From NCBI GenBank assembly GCA_964276235.1, contig CAXYEK010000002.1, positions 1 to 64,000 on the forward strand: a DNA stretch of 64,000 nucleotides. Direction: 5' to 3'. The notes beneath the pieces were generated by a model. It had not been told where the DNA came from and made no database searches. It saw only the letters and a program-made list of their open reading frames with translations. A program made the position numbers and the translations under genes. Position 1 is the first letter of the stretch. The number at the start of each line of letters is the position of its first letter. Below, piece after piece: positions 42,800 through 51,058 of the stretch. Source of the DNA: SCGC-AAA076-P13 sp964276235. Lineage in GTDB: Bacteria; Pseudomonadota; Gammaproteobacteria; Magnimaribacterales; D2472.

Positions 42800-45424
42800 A
42801 TGGCTAAGTCACTTGTAATCGTCGAATCACCTGCAAAAGCTAAAACTATATCAAAGTATTTAGGTAGTGATTTTATTGTAGAATCTAGTGTTGGTCATAT
42901 TAGAGATCTTCCTAAAAAAGCGTCTCCATCATCAAAGCGCTCATCAATACCTAAAGATATTAGCGTCGAAGAAAAAAAGAAATTGAAGTCGATTAATGAT
43001 AGAAGTCGATTAATCAGAAGAATGGGTATTGATCCAGATAATGGATGGGTTGCTGACTGGCAAATTATTCCAGAAAAAGAAAAAGTTATAAAAGCATTAA
43101 AAAAAGCAGCTAAAGGTGTTGATCATATATATCTTGCAACTGACCTTGATAGAGAGGGTGAAGCCATTGCATGGCATTTAAAAGAAGCTCTCGGACCAGA
43201 TAAATACGAATATTCTAGAGTTAGATTTAATCAAATCACTAAATCTGCAATCATTGACTCTTTTGCAGATCCAAAAGAAATAGATTTAGATTTAGTTAAA
43301 GCCTATAGGGCAAGAAGGTTTCTTGATAAGGTTATTGGATTTGAATTATCCCCACTTTTATGGAAAAAAATCGCTAGAGGACTTTCAGCAGGAAGAGTTC
43401 AATCGGTAGCCTTGAGAGTTCTTGACGAAAGAGAGAGATTAATTCAAGAATTTATTCCTGAAGAGTTCTGGGAAATTTCAATGAATCTCTTAAATGGTAC
43501 CAACAAAGTTATTCCATTTTCCTTAAATAGAAAAAAATCTGATCCATTACTACAAAAAGTAGAAGCAGAAAAAATTCAATCCTTAATTAATTCAATGGAA
43601 TTAAAAATTAATGAAATAACCAAGAAACCAGTTAAAGTTAAGCCCAGGGCTCCTTTTATAACTTCAACTCTTCAGCAAGCGGCAAGTACCAAGCTGAGCT
43701 TCACTGTAAAAAGGACTATGAGGGTTTCTCAAAAATTATATGAGGCTGGACATATTACTTATATGAGAACAGATGCTCCAAGTTTAAGTAAAGAGTCTAT
43801 CCAAGATGCCAGGAATTATATCAATGAAAAAATTGGTGACACTTATCTAACAAATGCACCAAGAATATATTCAAGTACTGAAAATGCGCAAGAAGCACAT
43901 GAGGCCGTAAGACCAACAAATGCTTTCATGACGCCTGATGATCTTATTGGTTCAACTGAAGAAGAAAGAAGGCTGTACGGATTAATATGGCAGCAATATA
44001 TTGCTTGTCAGATGCCTGATGCTGAATATCTCTCAACATCTGCAAAGATTATTATTGATGAATATACTTTCTCAGCACGAGGAAGAGAAGTTGTCTTTGA
44101 TGGTCATACCAAGATATCTCAAAACAATTCAATTGATCTAGAGGACGATATATTACCTCCATTGTCTGAAGGTGAGATACTTTCTTTAGATGAGCTTAAT
44201 CTTGAACAAAAATTTACCAAACCACCTGCAAGATTTTCTGAAGCTGCATTAGTAAAAGAGTTGGAAAAGAAAGGTATTGGAAGACCTTCAACTTATGCCA
44301 ATATTATTTCAACCATTCAAGATCGGGGATATGTTGAGATTCAAAATAGAAGATTCTTCGTCAAAAAAATCGGACATATTGTTACTGAGCGACTTGTTGA
44401 AAGTTTTGATGACATTATGAACTATGACTTCACAGCAAATTTAGAAAACAATCTTGACCAGGTAGCTAGTGGAGATTTAGATTGGAAAAATGTTTTAGAT
44501 GACTTTTATAAAGCATTTCAAGATGATTTAGCATCTGCCTCTTTGGAAGATGGGGGGATGAGAACAAATAAGCCTACAGGGACTAATATAGTTTGCCCTG
44601 ATTGCTCATCAAATAGCATGGTTATTAGAAATTCATCCAATGGGGTCTTTCTTGGCTGTTCTGGCTATGACAATGAAGGCGATGATAAGTGTAAAAAAAC
44701 CGTTAATCTAATTTCTGGCGATGAAGCTATCAGTGTTGATGATAATCAAGAGGCAGAAAATCTTTTAATTAAGAAAAGATGTCCAAAATGCGATACAAGC
44801 ATGGATAACTATTTAATAGATGAAAATAGAAAACTGCATGTATGTGGGAAAAGTCCAGATTGTGATGGTTATTATGTTGAAGAAGGATTATTCAAGATCA
44901 AGGGTTATGATGGGCCAGTTCTTGAATGTCATAAGTGTGGATCTGAAATGCAGTTAAAAACTGGTAGGTTTGGTAAATATTTTGGTTGTTTAAACGATAA
45001 CTGTGGAACAACAAGAGCACTTCAAAGAAGTGGAGAACCAAAGCCTTTAACTATGGAGCCTATATCAATGCCTGATTTAGCCTGCGTTAAATGTGAAGAT
45101 CATTATCTTTTAAGAGATAGTATGAAAGGTTTATTTCTTGCAGCAAGCAAATATCCAAAAAATAGAGAAACTAGAGCTCCTAAAGTTTCTGAAATTAACC
45201 ATTTAGATATTGAAATATCAGAAGCTTGTAGGTTCTTGCCCGACTCAAACAAACATTCGTATCTAATGAGTGCACCTGAAAAAGATAGAGACGGGCATCC
45301 TTATGTTATTAGATACAACAAAACAGAAGATGTTCATTATCTTGCATCTGAAAAAGATGGTAAAAAGACAAAGTGGACGGCTTTATTCAATAATGGAGAG
45401 TGGGTACAAAACCTTAAAAGTTAG
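42800..45424 (+). CDS. topA: DNA topoisomerase I (type IA)
   Basis: TopA relaxes negative supercoils. The 874-residue protein has the Toprim domain (SLVIVESPAKAKTISKYLG; ATDLDREGEAIAWHLKEAL), ARRFLDKVIGFELSPLLWKKI, and the active-site tyrosine in GHITYMRTDAPSLSKES. The C-terminus has three four-cysteine zinc ribbons (CPDCSSN..., CPKCDTS..., CHKCGSE...), then a degenerate fourth beginning CVKCEDHYLL. The size and ribbon arrangement match E. coli and Pseudomonas TopA. The next gene starts within the stop codon. Confidence 0.95.
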   Translation: MAKSLVIVESPAKAKTISKYLGSDFIVESSVGHIRDLPKKASPSSKRSSIPKDISVEEKKKLKSINDRSRLIRRMGIDPDNGWVADWQIIPEKEKVIKALKKAAKGVDHIYLATDLDREGEAIAWHLKEALGPDKYEYSRVRFNQITKSAIIDSFADPKEIDLDLVKAYRARRFLDKVIGFELSPLLWKKIARGLSAGRVQSVALRVLDERERLIQEFIPEEFWEISMNLLNGTNKVIPFSLNRKKSDPLLQKVEAEKIQSLINSMELKINEITKKPVKVKPRAPFITSTLQQAASTKLSFTVKRTMRVSQKLYEAGHITYMRTDAPSLSKESIQDARNYINEKIGDTYLTNAPRIYSSTENAQEAHEAVRPTNAFMTPDDLIGSTEEERRLYGLIWQQYIACQMPDAEYLSTSAKIIIDEYTFSARGREVVFDGHTKISQNNSIDLEDDILPPLSEGEILSLDELNLEQKFTKPPARFSEAALVKELEKKGIGRPSTYANIISTIQDRGYVEIQNRRFFVKKIGHIVTERLVESFDDIMNYDFTANLENNLDQVASGDLDWKNVLDDFYKAFQDDLASASLEDGGMRTNKPTGTNIVCPDCSSNSMVIRNSSNGVFLGCSGYDNEGDDKCKKTVNLISGDEAISVDDNQEAENLLIKKRCPKCDTSMDNYLIDENRKLHVCGKSPDCDGYYVEEGLFKIKGYDGPVLECHKCGSEMQLKTGRFGKYFGCLNDNCGTTRALQRSGEPKPLTMEPISMPDLACVKCEDHYLLRDSMKGLFLAASKYPKNRETRAPKVSEINHLDIEISEACRFLPDSNKHSYLMSAPEKDRDGHPYVIRYNKTEDVHYLASEKDGKKTKWTALFNNGEWVQNLKS

Positions 45425-45861
45425 TGGATTCAAAAGAGTTAGTTAATTTATATTTAGATATATGTGAAGGAATCCTCTTAAAAATAACTTTTGATAAGTC
45501 ATCTTCAGATAATGCCAATCAATTTTTATTTTTTTTATCTTTAGAACAAAGTCTAAATTTTCTAGCAGATGATATTTTGTCTTCTACAAGTATGGATTCA
45601 GCCTCTTTTTCTTCCTTAAATACTTTATCAAAATGGGATTTTCTTTCAAATGAACCAGCAATTAAAAATATTATTATTAAAGAACAATTATCTGAAGGTT
45701 TCTTAAATGACCTTTTTGAAACGCAAAAAAAATTACTTAATCCTGTAAATGATTCAATAATTATTTCAAATGACTCAATTAACTTGAAAAAATTTAATTT
45801 GATACTAGATAATTATAAAAGGTTCATGTTCTTGCTTCGCAAAACTATTGAGGAGTGTTAA
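45424..45861 (+). CDS. conserved small protein downstream of topA (possibly DUF6586-like)
   Basis: A 145-residue mostly helical soluble protein, with a GTG start that overlaps the last base of the topA stop. I recognise no catalytic motif. Its place, between topA and lexA, matches the Pseudomonas order topA-PA3010-PA3009-...-lexA, where the first product is a helical protein of unknown function, and the length is similar. That assignment rests on synteny as I recall it, not on residues. Confidence 0.55.
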   Translation: MDSKELVNLYLDICEGILLKITFDKSSSDNANQFLFFLSLEQSLNFLADDILSSTSMDSASFSSLNTLSKWDFLSNEPAIKNIIIKEQLSEGFLNDLFETQKKLLNPVNDSIIISNDSINLKKFNLILDNYKRFMFLLRKTIEEC

Positions 45862-45883
45862 GCTTGAACTCATCGGAGAAATT

Positions 45884-46141
45884 ATGTCAAATTACTTAGA
45901 ATTAGCTCAATTACCAGATGGAAGTATCGTTTTAAGAAGGTCAGATGATCATGATAACCCAATTGTCAAAATAGACTTTTCTTCAGAATCCAAAGAGTTT
46001 CTTCAAGGTCAAGAATTATCTGTTGCTAAAGAGATGATTAGAGCTGGAATTGAAAGTGTAAGCGGAAACGTCAGCGATTTTGATGAATTTTTTGACAGCC
46101 AAAAAGAAAGATTATCTAAGAAAACTACAGTTCTTCATTAA
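45884..46141 (+). CDS. small conserved protein upstream of lexA (PA3009-like by position)
   Basis: An 85-residue acidic protein (MSNYLELAQLPDGSIVLRRS...) without signal peptide or cysteines. ELAQLPDGSIVLRR and PIVKIDFSSESKEFLQG are its most distinctive segments. The frame is open to 45848 but GGAG lies 5 nt before the ATG at 45884, so I choose that start. Its stop overlaps the convergent lexA stop by 4 nt. Function unknown. Confidence 0.65.
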   Translation: MSNYLELAQLPDGSIVLRRSDDHDNPIVKIDFSSESKEFLQGQELSVAKEMIRAGIESVSGNVSDFDEFFDSQKERLSKKTTVLH

Positions 46142-46752
46142 TTCTCTCTTACTAAACCTACGCTTTTACCTTCGATAAATAATTCTGTCTCTTCTAAATT
46201 AACTTCAATATTATTGAAATCTTCATTTGCTGGCTGAAGATGTACCATACTTGGTGAATGCCTATGAAAATATTTAACAGTTACTTCGTCATCAATTCTT
46301 GCAATTACAATGTCACCATTTTTAATATCTTGAGTTTTTTTAACAGCTATTAAATCGTCTTCCATTATTCCCGCATCTTTCATGCTTAGACCTCGTACCC
46401 TCAAGAAATAGTCAAAGTTAGATCCAAAGAATCCTTTTGGGCAGTTAAAAACTTTTTCGACATTTTCAGTTGCTAGCGTAGGAGACCCAGCAGCTACTAG
46501 GCCAATAATAGGGTACTCATCTTCTTCATGATCAATTTCTGGATTTATTATTGAGATACCTCTCGATGTCCCGCTCTCAATTGCTATAAAACCTTTTTTT
46601 TCAAGAGCTCGTAAATGGGTTTCTGCAGAATTAGGAGATTTAAACCCTAATTCTTTACAAATATCTGCTCTTGTTGGAGGAAAGCCTGTTTTCTTTAGAT
46701 AAATTTGAATACAATCAAGTACTTTATTTTGTTGAGAGGTTATGTCTTTCAT
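46138..46752 (-). CDS. lexA: LexA repressor
   Basis: LexA represses the SOS DNA-damage regulon and cleaves itself when RecA is activated. The 204-residue protein has the winged helix-turn-helix (PPTRADICKELGFKSPNSAETHLRALEKKGFI, residues 20-52), the Ala-Gly cleavage site in GLVAAGSPTLA (about residues 85-95), the catalytic serine in RGLSMKDAGI and the lysine in DDEVTVKYFHR. An SOS box sits 16 nt upstream of its start codon, so it regulates itself. Confidence 0.96.
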   Translation of the reverse strand: MKDITSQQNKVLDCIQIYLKKTGFPPTRADICKELGFKSPNSAETHLRALEKKGFIAIESGTSRGISIINPEIDHEEDEYPIIGLVAAGSPTLATENVEKVFNCPKGFFGSNFDYFLRVRGLSMKDAGIMEDDLIAVKKTQDIKNGDIVIARIDDEVTVKYFHRHSPSMVHLQPANEDFNNIEVNLEETELFIEGKSVGLVREN

Positions 46753-46768
46753 AATTTTTCCAATTATA

Positions 46769-46784
46769 CTGAATATATATACAG
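46769..46784. promoter_or_regulatory. LexA binding site (SOS box)
   Basis: CTG-N10-CAG with an alternating AT centre (CTGAATATATATACAG), matching the gammaproteobacterial SOS box consensus of CTGTATATATATACAG at 15 of 16 positions. It lies 16 nt upstream of the lexA start and next to TATAAT at 46785-46790, the -10 for the divergent 5'-nucleotidase gene, so LexA bound here would block both promoters. Confidence 0.85.
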
Positions 46785-46790
46785 TATAAT
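46785..46790 (+). promoter_or_regulatory. -10 element of the 5'-nucleotidase gene, adjoining the SOS box
   Basis: A perfect TATAAT hexamer begins directly after the CAG of the SOS box. Transcription starting about 7 nt downstream would give a leader of roughly 20 nt before the ATG at 46819. Its -35 would lie inside or next to the SOS box, so repression by LexA is expected. Confidence 0.5.
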
Positions 46791-46818
46791 GTTTACTAGG
46801 ATCAATATCAAGAAAAAA

Positions 46819-47718
46819 ATGACTAATGAATCTAAATTAATAATTGGAATTTCTTCAAGAGCTTTATTTAATCTCGATGAAAGCCATGAAATATATGAAA
46901 CTGAAGGATTAGACTCATATAGAAATTATCAAATAGCAAATGAAGACAAAACATTAGATCCTGGTGAGGCATTTAATCTAGTAAAGAAAATATTAGACAT
47001 TAATTCTCTTTATGAAAATAGACAAAGAATTGAAGTAATTCTGCTATCAAGAAATACATCTGATACAGGTCTTAGGATCAGAAACTCAATTGAAGCTCAT
47101 GGATTAGATATTAGTAGGGCTGCATTTTGTGGAGGAGAAAGTCCTCATAGATATGTTAAAGATTTTGGAGTTCATCTTTTTTTATCAAGTAGTATGGAAG
47201 ACGTTAAATTAGCTATAGATAGTGATGTTGCAGCTGCTACTATTATCTCAAGAGAGGGTGAAAATAATTTCTTATCAGATGATGGACAATTAAAAATTGC
47301 CTTTGATGGAGATGCTGTAATCTTTTCAGATGATTCAGAAAAAGTTTTTCAGGAAGAAGGCCTTGAAGCTTTTATTGAAAATGAAGTCTTAGCTACTTCA
47401 GCTTTAAAAGAGGGGCCCTTTAAATCTTTTTTAGTTGAATTAAATGAAATCCAAAATGACTTTGATATTAATGAATGTCCTATTAGAACTGCATTAGTCA
47501 CGGCAAGATCAGCTCCATCAGACAAAAGAGTTATAAAAACATTAAGAGAGTGGGGCGTTAGAATTGATGAATCTCTTTTTCTTGGTGGGATGTCAAAAAA
47601 AGAGTTTCTTAAATCTTTTCAAGCAGATATATTTTTTGATGATCAAAAAAAACATATTATGGAAACAAGAGATACTACTGCCTCAGGTCATGTACCGTAT
47701 GGTATAAAAAATAAATAA
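46819..47718 (+). CDS. cytosolic 5'-nucleotidase (PF06189-type)
   Basis: A protein of about 299 residues of the bacterial/animal cytosolic 5'-nucleotidase family: LIIGISSRALFNLDESHEIYE (N-terminal strand and loop), VILLSRNTSDTGLRIRNSIEAHG, RAAFCGGESPHRYV, IAFDGDAVIFSDDSEKVF (aspartate pair), RTALVTARSAP and ADIFFDDQKKHI. It removes the 5' phosphate from nucleotides, which would change pool sizes during stress. I start at ATG 46819, as the frame back to 46705 runs through the SOS box and the lexA start. It probably heads the thrH-queH transcript. Confidence 0.85.
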   Translation: MTNESKLIIGISSRALFNLDESHEIYETEGLDSYRNYQIANEDKTLDPGEAFNLVKKILDINSLYENRQRIEVILLSRNTSDTGLRIRNSIEAHGLDISRAAFCGGESPHRYVKDFGVHLFLSSSMEDVKLAIDSDVAAATIISREGENNFLSDDGQLKIAFDGDAVIFSDDSEKVFQEEGLEAFIENEVLATSALKEGPFKSFLVELNEIQNDFDINECPIRTALVTARSAPSDKRVIKTLREWGVRIDESLFLGGMSKKEFLKSFQADIFFDDQKKHIMETRDTTASGHVPYGIKNK

Positions 47719-47733
47719 ATATAGGATTTATAA

Positions 47734-48342
47734 ATGGAAATAGTTTGTTTTGATATGGAGGGAACACTGACTCCTGAAATATGGGAGAGAGTAGCCTTAA
47801 GAACTGGAATAGATGAGTTCAATAAAACTACAAGAGATATTCCTGATTATTCAGAACTTATGGATTTTAGGCTCGATGTTATGAGAAGCAATAACTTAAA
47901 ACTTTCTGACATTCAAGAAGCCTCATCTGAATTAGAGCTTCTACCTGGAGCCTATAATTTTTTACAAAAAATAAGACAAAACTTTCAAGTGGTAATTTTA
48001 TCTGATACTTTTCATGAAATCGCCAAGCCTCTAATGGAAAAAATGGGTTTTCCTTTACTCCTATGCCATAACCTAGATGTTGTTAATGATGAGATTATTT
48101 CTTATAAACTTAGAAATAAAAAAGCTAAAAAACAAGCTATTGAAAGCTTTCAATCTATTGGGTATAGATGTCTTGCAGCTGGAGATTCATACAATGACCT
48201 TCAAATGTTTGAAGTAGCAGATAAAAGTTTTTTTATAAACGCACCAGATAAAATTTCTTCATCGTATCCTGAAATACCATCTTTTGATAACTATATTGAC
48301 TTAGAAAGTGCAATCGAAGATAACTCGATTTTTAAAAAATGA
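47734..48342 (+). CDS. thrH: ThrH-type phosphoserine phosphatase/homoserine kinase
   Basis: A 202-residue HAD-superfamily protein. VCFDMEGTLTPEIWERVA holds the nucleophile Asp and acid/base residue, VVILSDTFHEIAKPLMEKM the motif II serine/threonine, and CLAAGDSYNDLQMFEVADKSFFI motif III-IV. The DMEGTLTPEIW form and length are typical of ThrH, which in Pseudomonas has phosphoserine phosphatase and homoserine kinase activity. It lies 15 nt after the 5'-nucleotidase gene and overlaps queH by 4 nt. Confidence 0.9.
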   Translation: MEIVCFDMEGTLTPEIWERVALRTGIDEFNKTTRDIPDYSELMDFRLDVMRSNNLKLSDIQEASSELELLPGAYNFLQKIRQNFQVVILSDTFHEIAKPLMEKMGFPLLLCHNLDVVNDEIISYKLRNKKAKKQAIESFQSIGYRCLAAGDSYNDLQMFEVADKSFFINAPDKISSSYPEIPSFDNYIDLESAIEDNSIFKK

Positions 48343-49001
48343 ATGACCATTTAAAATTAAATAATTATGAGAGGCCTAAGCTTCAAATGCCTCATGAAAA
48401 CAGCAGTCTTCTTCTTCATAGCTGCTGTGCTCCATGTGCTGGAGAAATCATGGAAGCACTTGCTGCATCGAAAATTAAAACGACTGTTTATTTTTATAAC
48501 CCAAACATTCATCCAAAAGAAGAATATGAGATTAGAAAGAATGAGAACAGAAGATTTTGTGACAAGTTGGGTTTTGAGTGCATAGATGCAGATTATGATA
48601 AAGATAATTGGTTTGAAAGGATAAAAGGTTTAGAAGACGAACCAGAAAGAGGAAAACGTTGTACGCAATGTTTTGATATGAGGTTTGAAAGGTCTGCACT
48701 TTACGCAAAAGAAAATGGTTTTGGGGTTTACGCTACAACTTTGGGAATTTCAAGATGGAAGGATATGGAGCAAATCAATGACTCTGGATTAAGAGCCGCT
48801 GAGAGATATGAAGATTTGGCTTATTGGGATTTTAACTGGAGAAAACAAGGTGGCTCATCTCGTATGATTGAAATTTCTAAGAGAGAAGAATTTTATCAAC
48901 AAGAATATTGTGGGTGCGTATATAGTCTAAGAGATACAAATAGATGGAGACGTAAAAATAATAAAGATAGAATTATTCGAGGCGTAAAGTTTTATAGTTA
49001 A
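48339..49001 (+). CDS. queH: epoxyqueuosine reductase QueH
   Basis: QueH performs the last step of queuosine synthesis in tRNA, using an iron-sulfur site. The 220-residue protein has the paired cysteines in LLLHSCCAPCAGEIMEAL, FYNPNIHPKEEYEIRKNE, and the second cysteine group in GKRCTQCFDMRFERSALYA, then TTLGISRWKDMEQIND and EYCGCVYSLRDTNRWR. These match the DUF208/QueH family, a replacement for the cobalamin-dependent QueG. It overlaps thrH by 4 nt. No other queuosine gene is nearby. Confidence 0.9.
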   Translation: MNDHLKLNNYERPKLQMPHENSSLLLHSCCAPCAGEIMEALAASKIKTTVYFYNPNIHPKEEYEIRKNENRRFCDKLGFECIDADYDKDNWFERIKGLEDEPERGKRCTQCFDMRFERSALYAKENGFGVYATTLGISRWKDMEQINDSGLRAAERYEDLAYWDFNWRKQGGSSRMIEISKREEFYQQEYCGCVYSLRDTNRWRRKNNKDRIIRGVKFYS

Positions 49002-49009
49002 TTCAAAAT

Positions 49010-49039
49010 TTGGGAACAAGTCCTTTATTCCTTTATAAT
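49010..49039 (+). promoter_or_regulatory. prp promoter with near-leaderless geometry
   Basis: TTGGGA (49010-49015) and a perfect TATAAT (49034-49039) are spaced by 18 nt, the same arrangement as at nadK. The -10 ends 9 nt before the prpB ATG at 49049, so the message should have only 0-3 nt of leader. The TTG at 49010, open in frame, is thus probably a -35 element, not a start. Confidence 0.6.
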
Positions 49040-49048
49040 CCCAGCATT

Positions 49049-49915
49049 ATGACAGCGGGAAAAAAATTTAGACAAGCATTGCAAGATAACAAGCCTTTAG
49101 TTATTCCTGGAACAATTAATGCTTATTCTGCAATTTTAGCTGAAAGAGCAGGTCATCAGGCAATATATCTTTCAGGCGGAGGAGTTGCAGCAGCATCATA
49201 TGGAATGCCTGACCTAGGCATCACAACTATGGAAGATGTCTTAATAGACGTTAAAAGAATAACGAATGCTTGTTCACTTCCACTTCTTGTTGATATTGAT
49301 ACTGGTTGGGGTGGTGCTTTTAATATATCAAGAACTGTAAAAGAAATGATTAATTCTGGTTGTGCTGCAGTGCATATAGAGGATCAAATATCACAAAAAA
49401 GATGTGGTCATAGACCCAATAAATCTTTAGTAAGTTCAAATGAGATGCAAGATAGGATTAAAGCAGCTGTTGATGGTAGACATGACGAATCCTTCTTTAT
49501 TATGGCAAGAACCGATGCAATAGCATCTGAAGGAATTGATTCTGCAATTGATAGAGCATCAAAATATATTGAAGAAGGTGCTGATGGTATTTTCTTAGAA
49601 GCTGTAACTTCCATAGATGAATATAAAATACTCAAAGAAAATTTGAATGTACCTCTTTTGGCAAACATCACGGAGTTTGGTAAGACACCATTATTTAGTA
49701 AAGATCAGTTAGCTGAAGTTGGTGTAGATATGATGTTATTTCCACTCTCTGCATTTAGAGCCATGAGTAAGGCATCTGAAAAAATATACGATTCTCTTGC
49801 CAAAGAAGGGACACAAGATGGTCTCTTAGATATAATGCAGACCCGAGAAGAATTGTATGAACGTTTAAATTATCATAGTTTCGAAGAGAAATTAGATAAT
49901 TTATTCAAAGACTAA
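49049..49915 (+). CDS. prpB: 2-methylisocitrate lyase
   Basis: PrpB cleaves 2-methylisocitrate to pyruvate and succinate in the methylcitrate cycle. The roughly 288-residue protein has VIPGTINAYSAILAERAGHQAIYLSGG, the metal-binding DIDTGWGGAFNI, the catalytic KRCGH motif (KRCGHRPNKSL, cysteine as base) and FIMARTDAIASEG. It uses ATG 49049, the N-terminal TTG extension being inside the promoter. The prpC and prpD genes follow directly, so the whole cycle except aconitase-type isomerisation is encoded here. Confidence 0.94.
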   Translation: MTAGKKFRQALQDNKPLVIPGTINAYSAILAERAGHQAIYLSGGGVAAASYGMPDLGITTMEDVLIDVKRITNACSLPLLVDIDTGWGGAFNISRTVKEMINSGCAAVHIEDQISQKRCGHRPNKSLVSSNEMQDRIKAAVDGRHDESFFIMARTDAIASEGIDSAIDRASKYIEEGADGIFLEAVTSIDEYKILKENLNVPLLANITEFGKTPLFSKDQLAEVGVDMMLFPLSAFRAMSKASEKIYDSLAKEGTQDGLLDIMQTREELYERLNYHSFEEKLDNLFKD

Positions 49916-49935
49916 TATCAGAAAAGGAAAAAAAG

Positions 49936-51057
49936 ATGGTTAAAAAACTAGAAGGTGCAGGTCTTAGAGGTCAAGTTGCTGGAGAGACGTCATTATCAAC
50001 AGTTGGACAAATAGAAGGCTTGGCATACAGAGGCCACAAGATTGAAACCCTAGCAGATAAAGCTACTTTTGAAGAAGTTGCATACTTACTTTTATATGAA
50101 AAATTACCGAATTCCTCTGAGCTTTCTGATTATAAATCTCTTTTAAAATCTCAAAGAGATTTACCTCAAGCTCTTAAAGAAGTGCTTCAAAAAATACCTG
50201 CAAATGCCCATCCTATGGATGTTATGAGAACAGGAACTTCAATGTTGGGAAATCTAGAACCTGAAGGAGATTTTTCGAACCAACTAAATTCAATCAATAG
50301 AATGATAGCTACAATGCCATCAATCGTTACTTACTGGTATAAATTTACTCATGAAGGAATGGATATTGATTTAGTAAATGATGAAGACAGTATGGCTGGT
50401 CATTTTTTACATATTCTTCATGGCAAAGTTCCAAGTGACCTTCATAGAAAGGTAATGGATGTATCTCTAGTTCTCTATGCAGAGCATGAATTTAATGCTT
50501 CTACATTCACAGGAAGAGTTTGCGCTTCAACTATGTCGGATATTCATTCTTGTGTTGTTGCTGCTATTGGTTCTTTAAGAGGTCCCTTACACGGTGGTGC
50601 AAATGAGAAAGCTATGGAATTAATTGAAAATTGGACATCTAGAGATGAAGCAAAGCAAAAAATACTGGCTATGCTTGATAATAAAGAAAAAATTATGGGT
50701 TTTGGTCATGCTGTTTATTCTATTAGCGATCCAAGAAACGCGGTTATTAAGCAATATGCTGAAGAGTTATCAAAGTTGCATGAAAATGATGATTTATATC
50801 AAGTTGCAGAAGAAGTAGAAAAAGTTATGGCAGATGAAAAGAATATGTTCGCAAATGCGGATTTCTTTCATGCGCCAGCTTATTTTTACATGGGGATTCC
50901 AACCAAACTATTTACACCAATATTTGTAATGTCTAGAGTTTCAGGTTGGACAGCACACTGTATGGAGCAACGTTCTAATAATAGAATTATTAGGCCAAGT
51001 GCTGAATATATTGGAGTTGAAAGCTCGGAATGGGTTGATCTAGAAGATAGGTCTTAA
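49936..51057 (+). CDS. prpC: 2-methylcitrate synthase
   Basis: PrpC condenses propionyl-CoA with oxaloacetate. The 373-residue protein is a short type-II-like citrate synthase: GLRGQVAGETSLSTVGQIEGLAYRG at the N-terminus, VLYAEHEFNASTFTGRV (first catalytic His), GAVHGGANEKA-like GPLHGGANEKAMELI, IMGFGHAVYSISDPR (second His) and NADFFHAPAYFYMGIPTKLFTP (Asp). The length and the beginning are those of PrpC rather than GltA (about 430 residues). AAGGAAA lies before the ATG, and prpD follows after 1 nt. Confidence 0.93.
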   Translation: MVKKLEGAGLRGQVAGETSLSTVGQIEGLAYRGHKIETLADKATFEEVAYLLLYEKLPNSSELSDYKSLLKSQRDLPQALKEVLQKIPANAHPMDVMRTGTSMLGNLEPEGDFSNQLNSINRMIATMPSIVTYWYKFTHEGMDIDLVNDEDSMAGHFLHILHGKVPSDLHRKVMDVSLVLYAEHEFNASTFTGRVCASTMSDIHSCVVAAIGSLRGPLHGGANEKAMELIENWTSRDEAKQKILAMLDNKEKIMGFGHAVYSISDPRNAVIKQYAEELSKLHENDDLYQVAEEVEKVMADEKNMFANADFFHAPAYFYMGIPTKLFTPIFVMSRVSGWTAHCMEQRSNNRIIRPSAEYIGVESSEWVDLEDRS

Positions 51058-51058
51058 A

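Noticed and set aside
46705..46818. Extension of the 5'-nucleotidase frame back to 46705
   Set aside because: It would run through the lexA start codon and the SOS box; ATG 46819 gives the proper family N-terminus.
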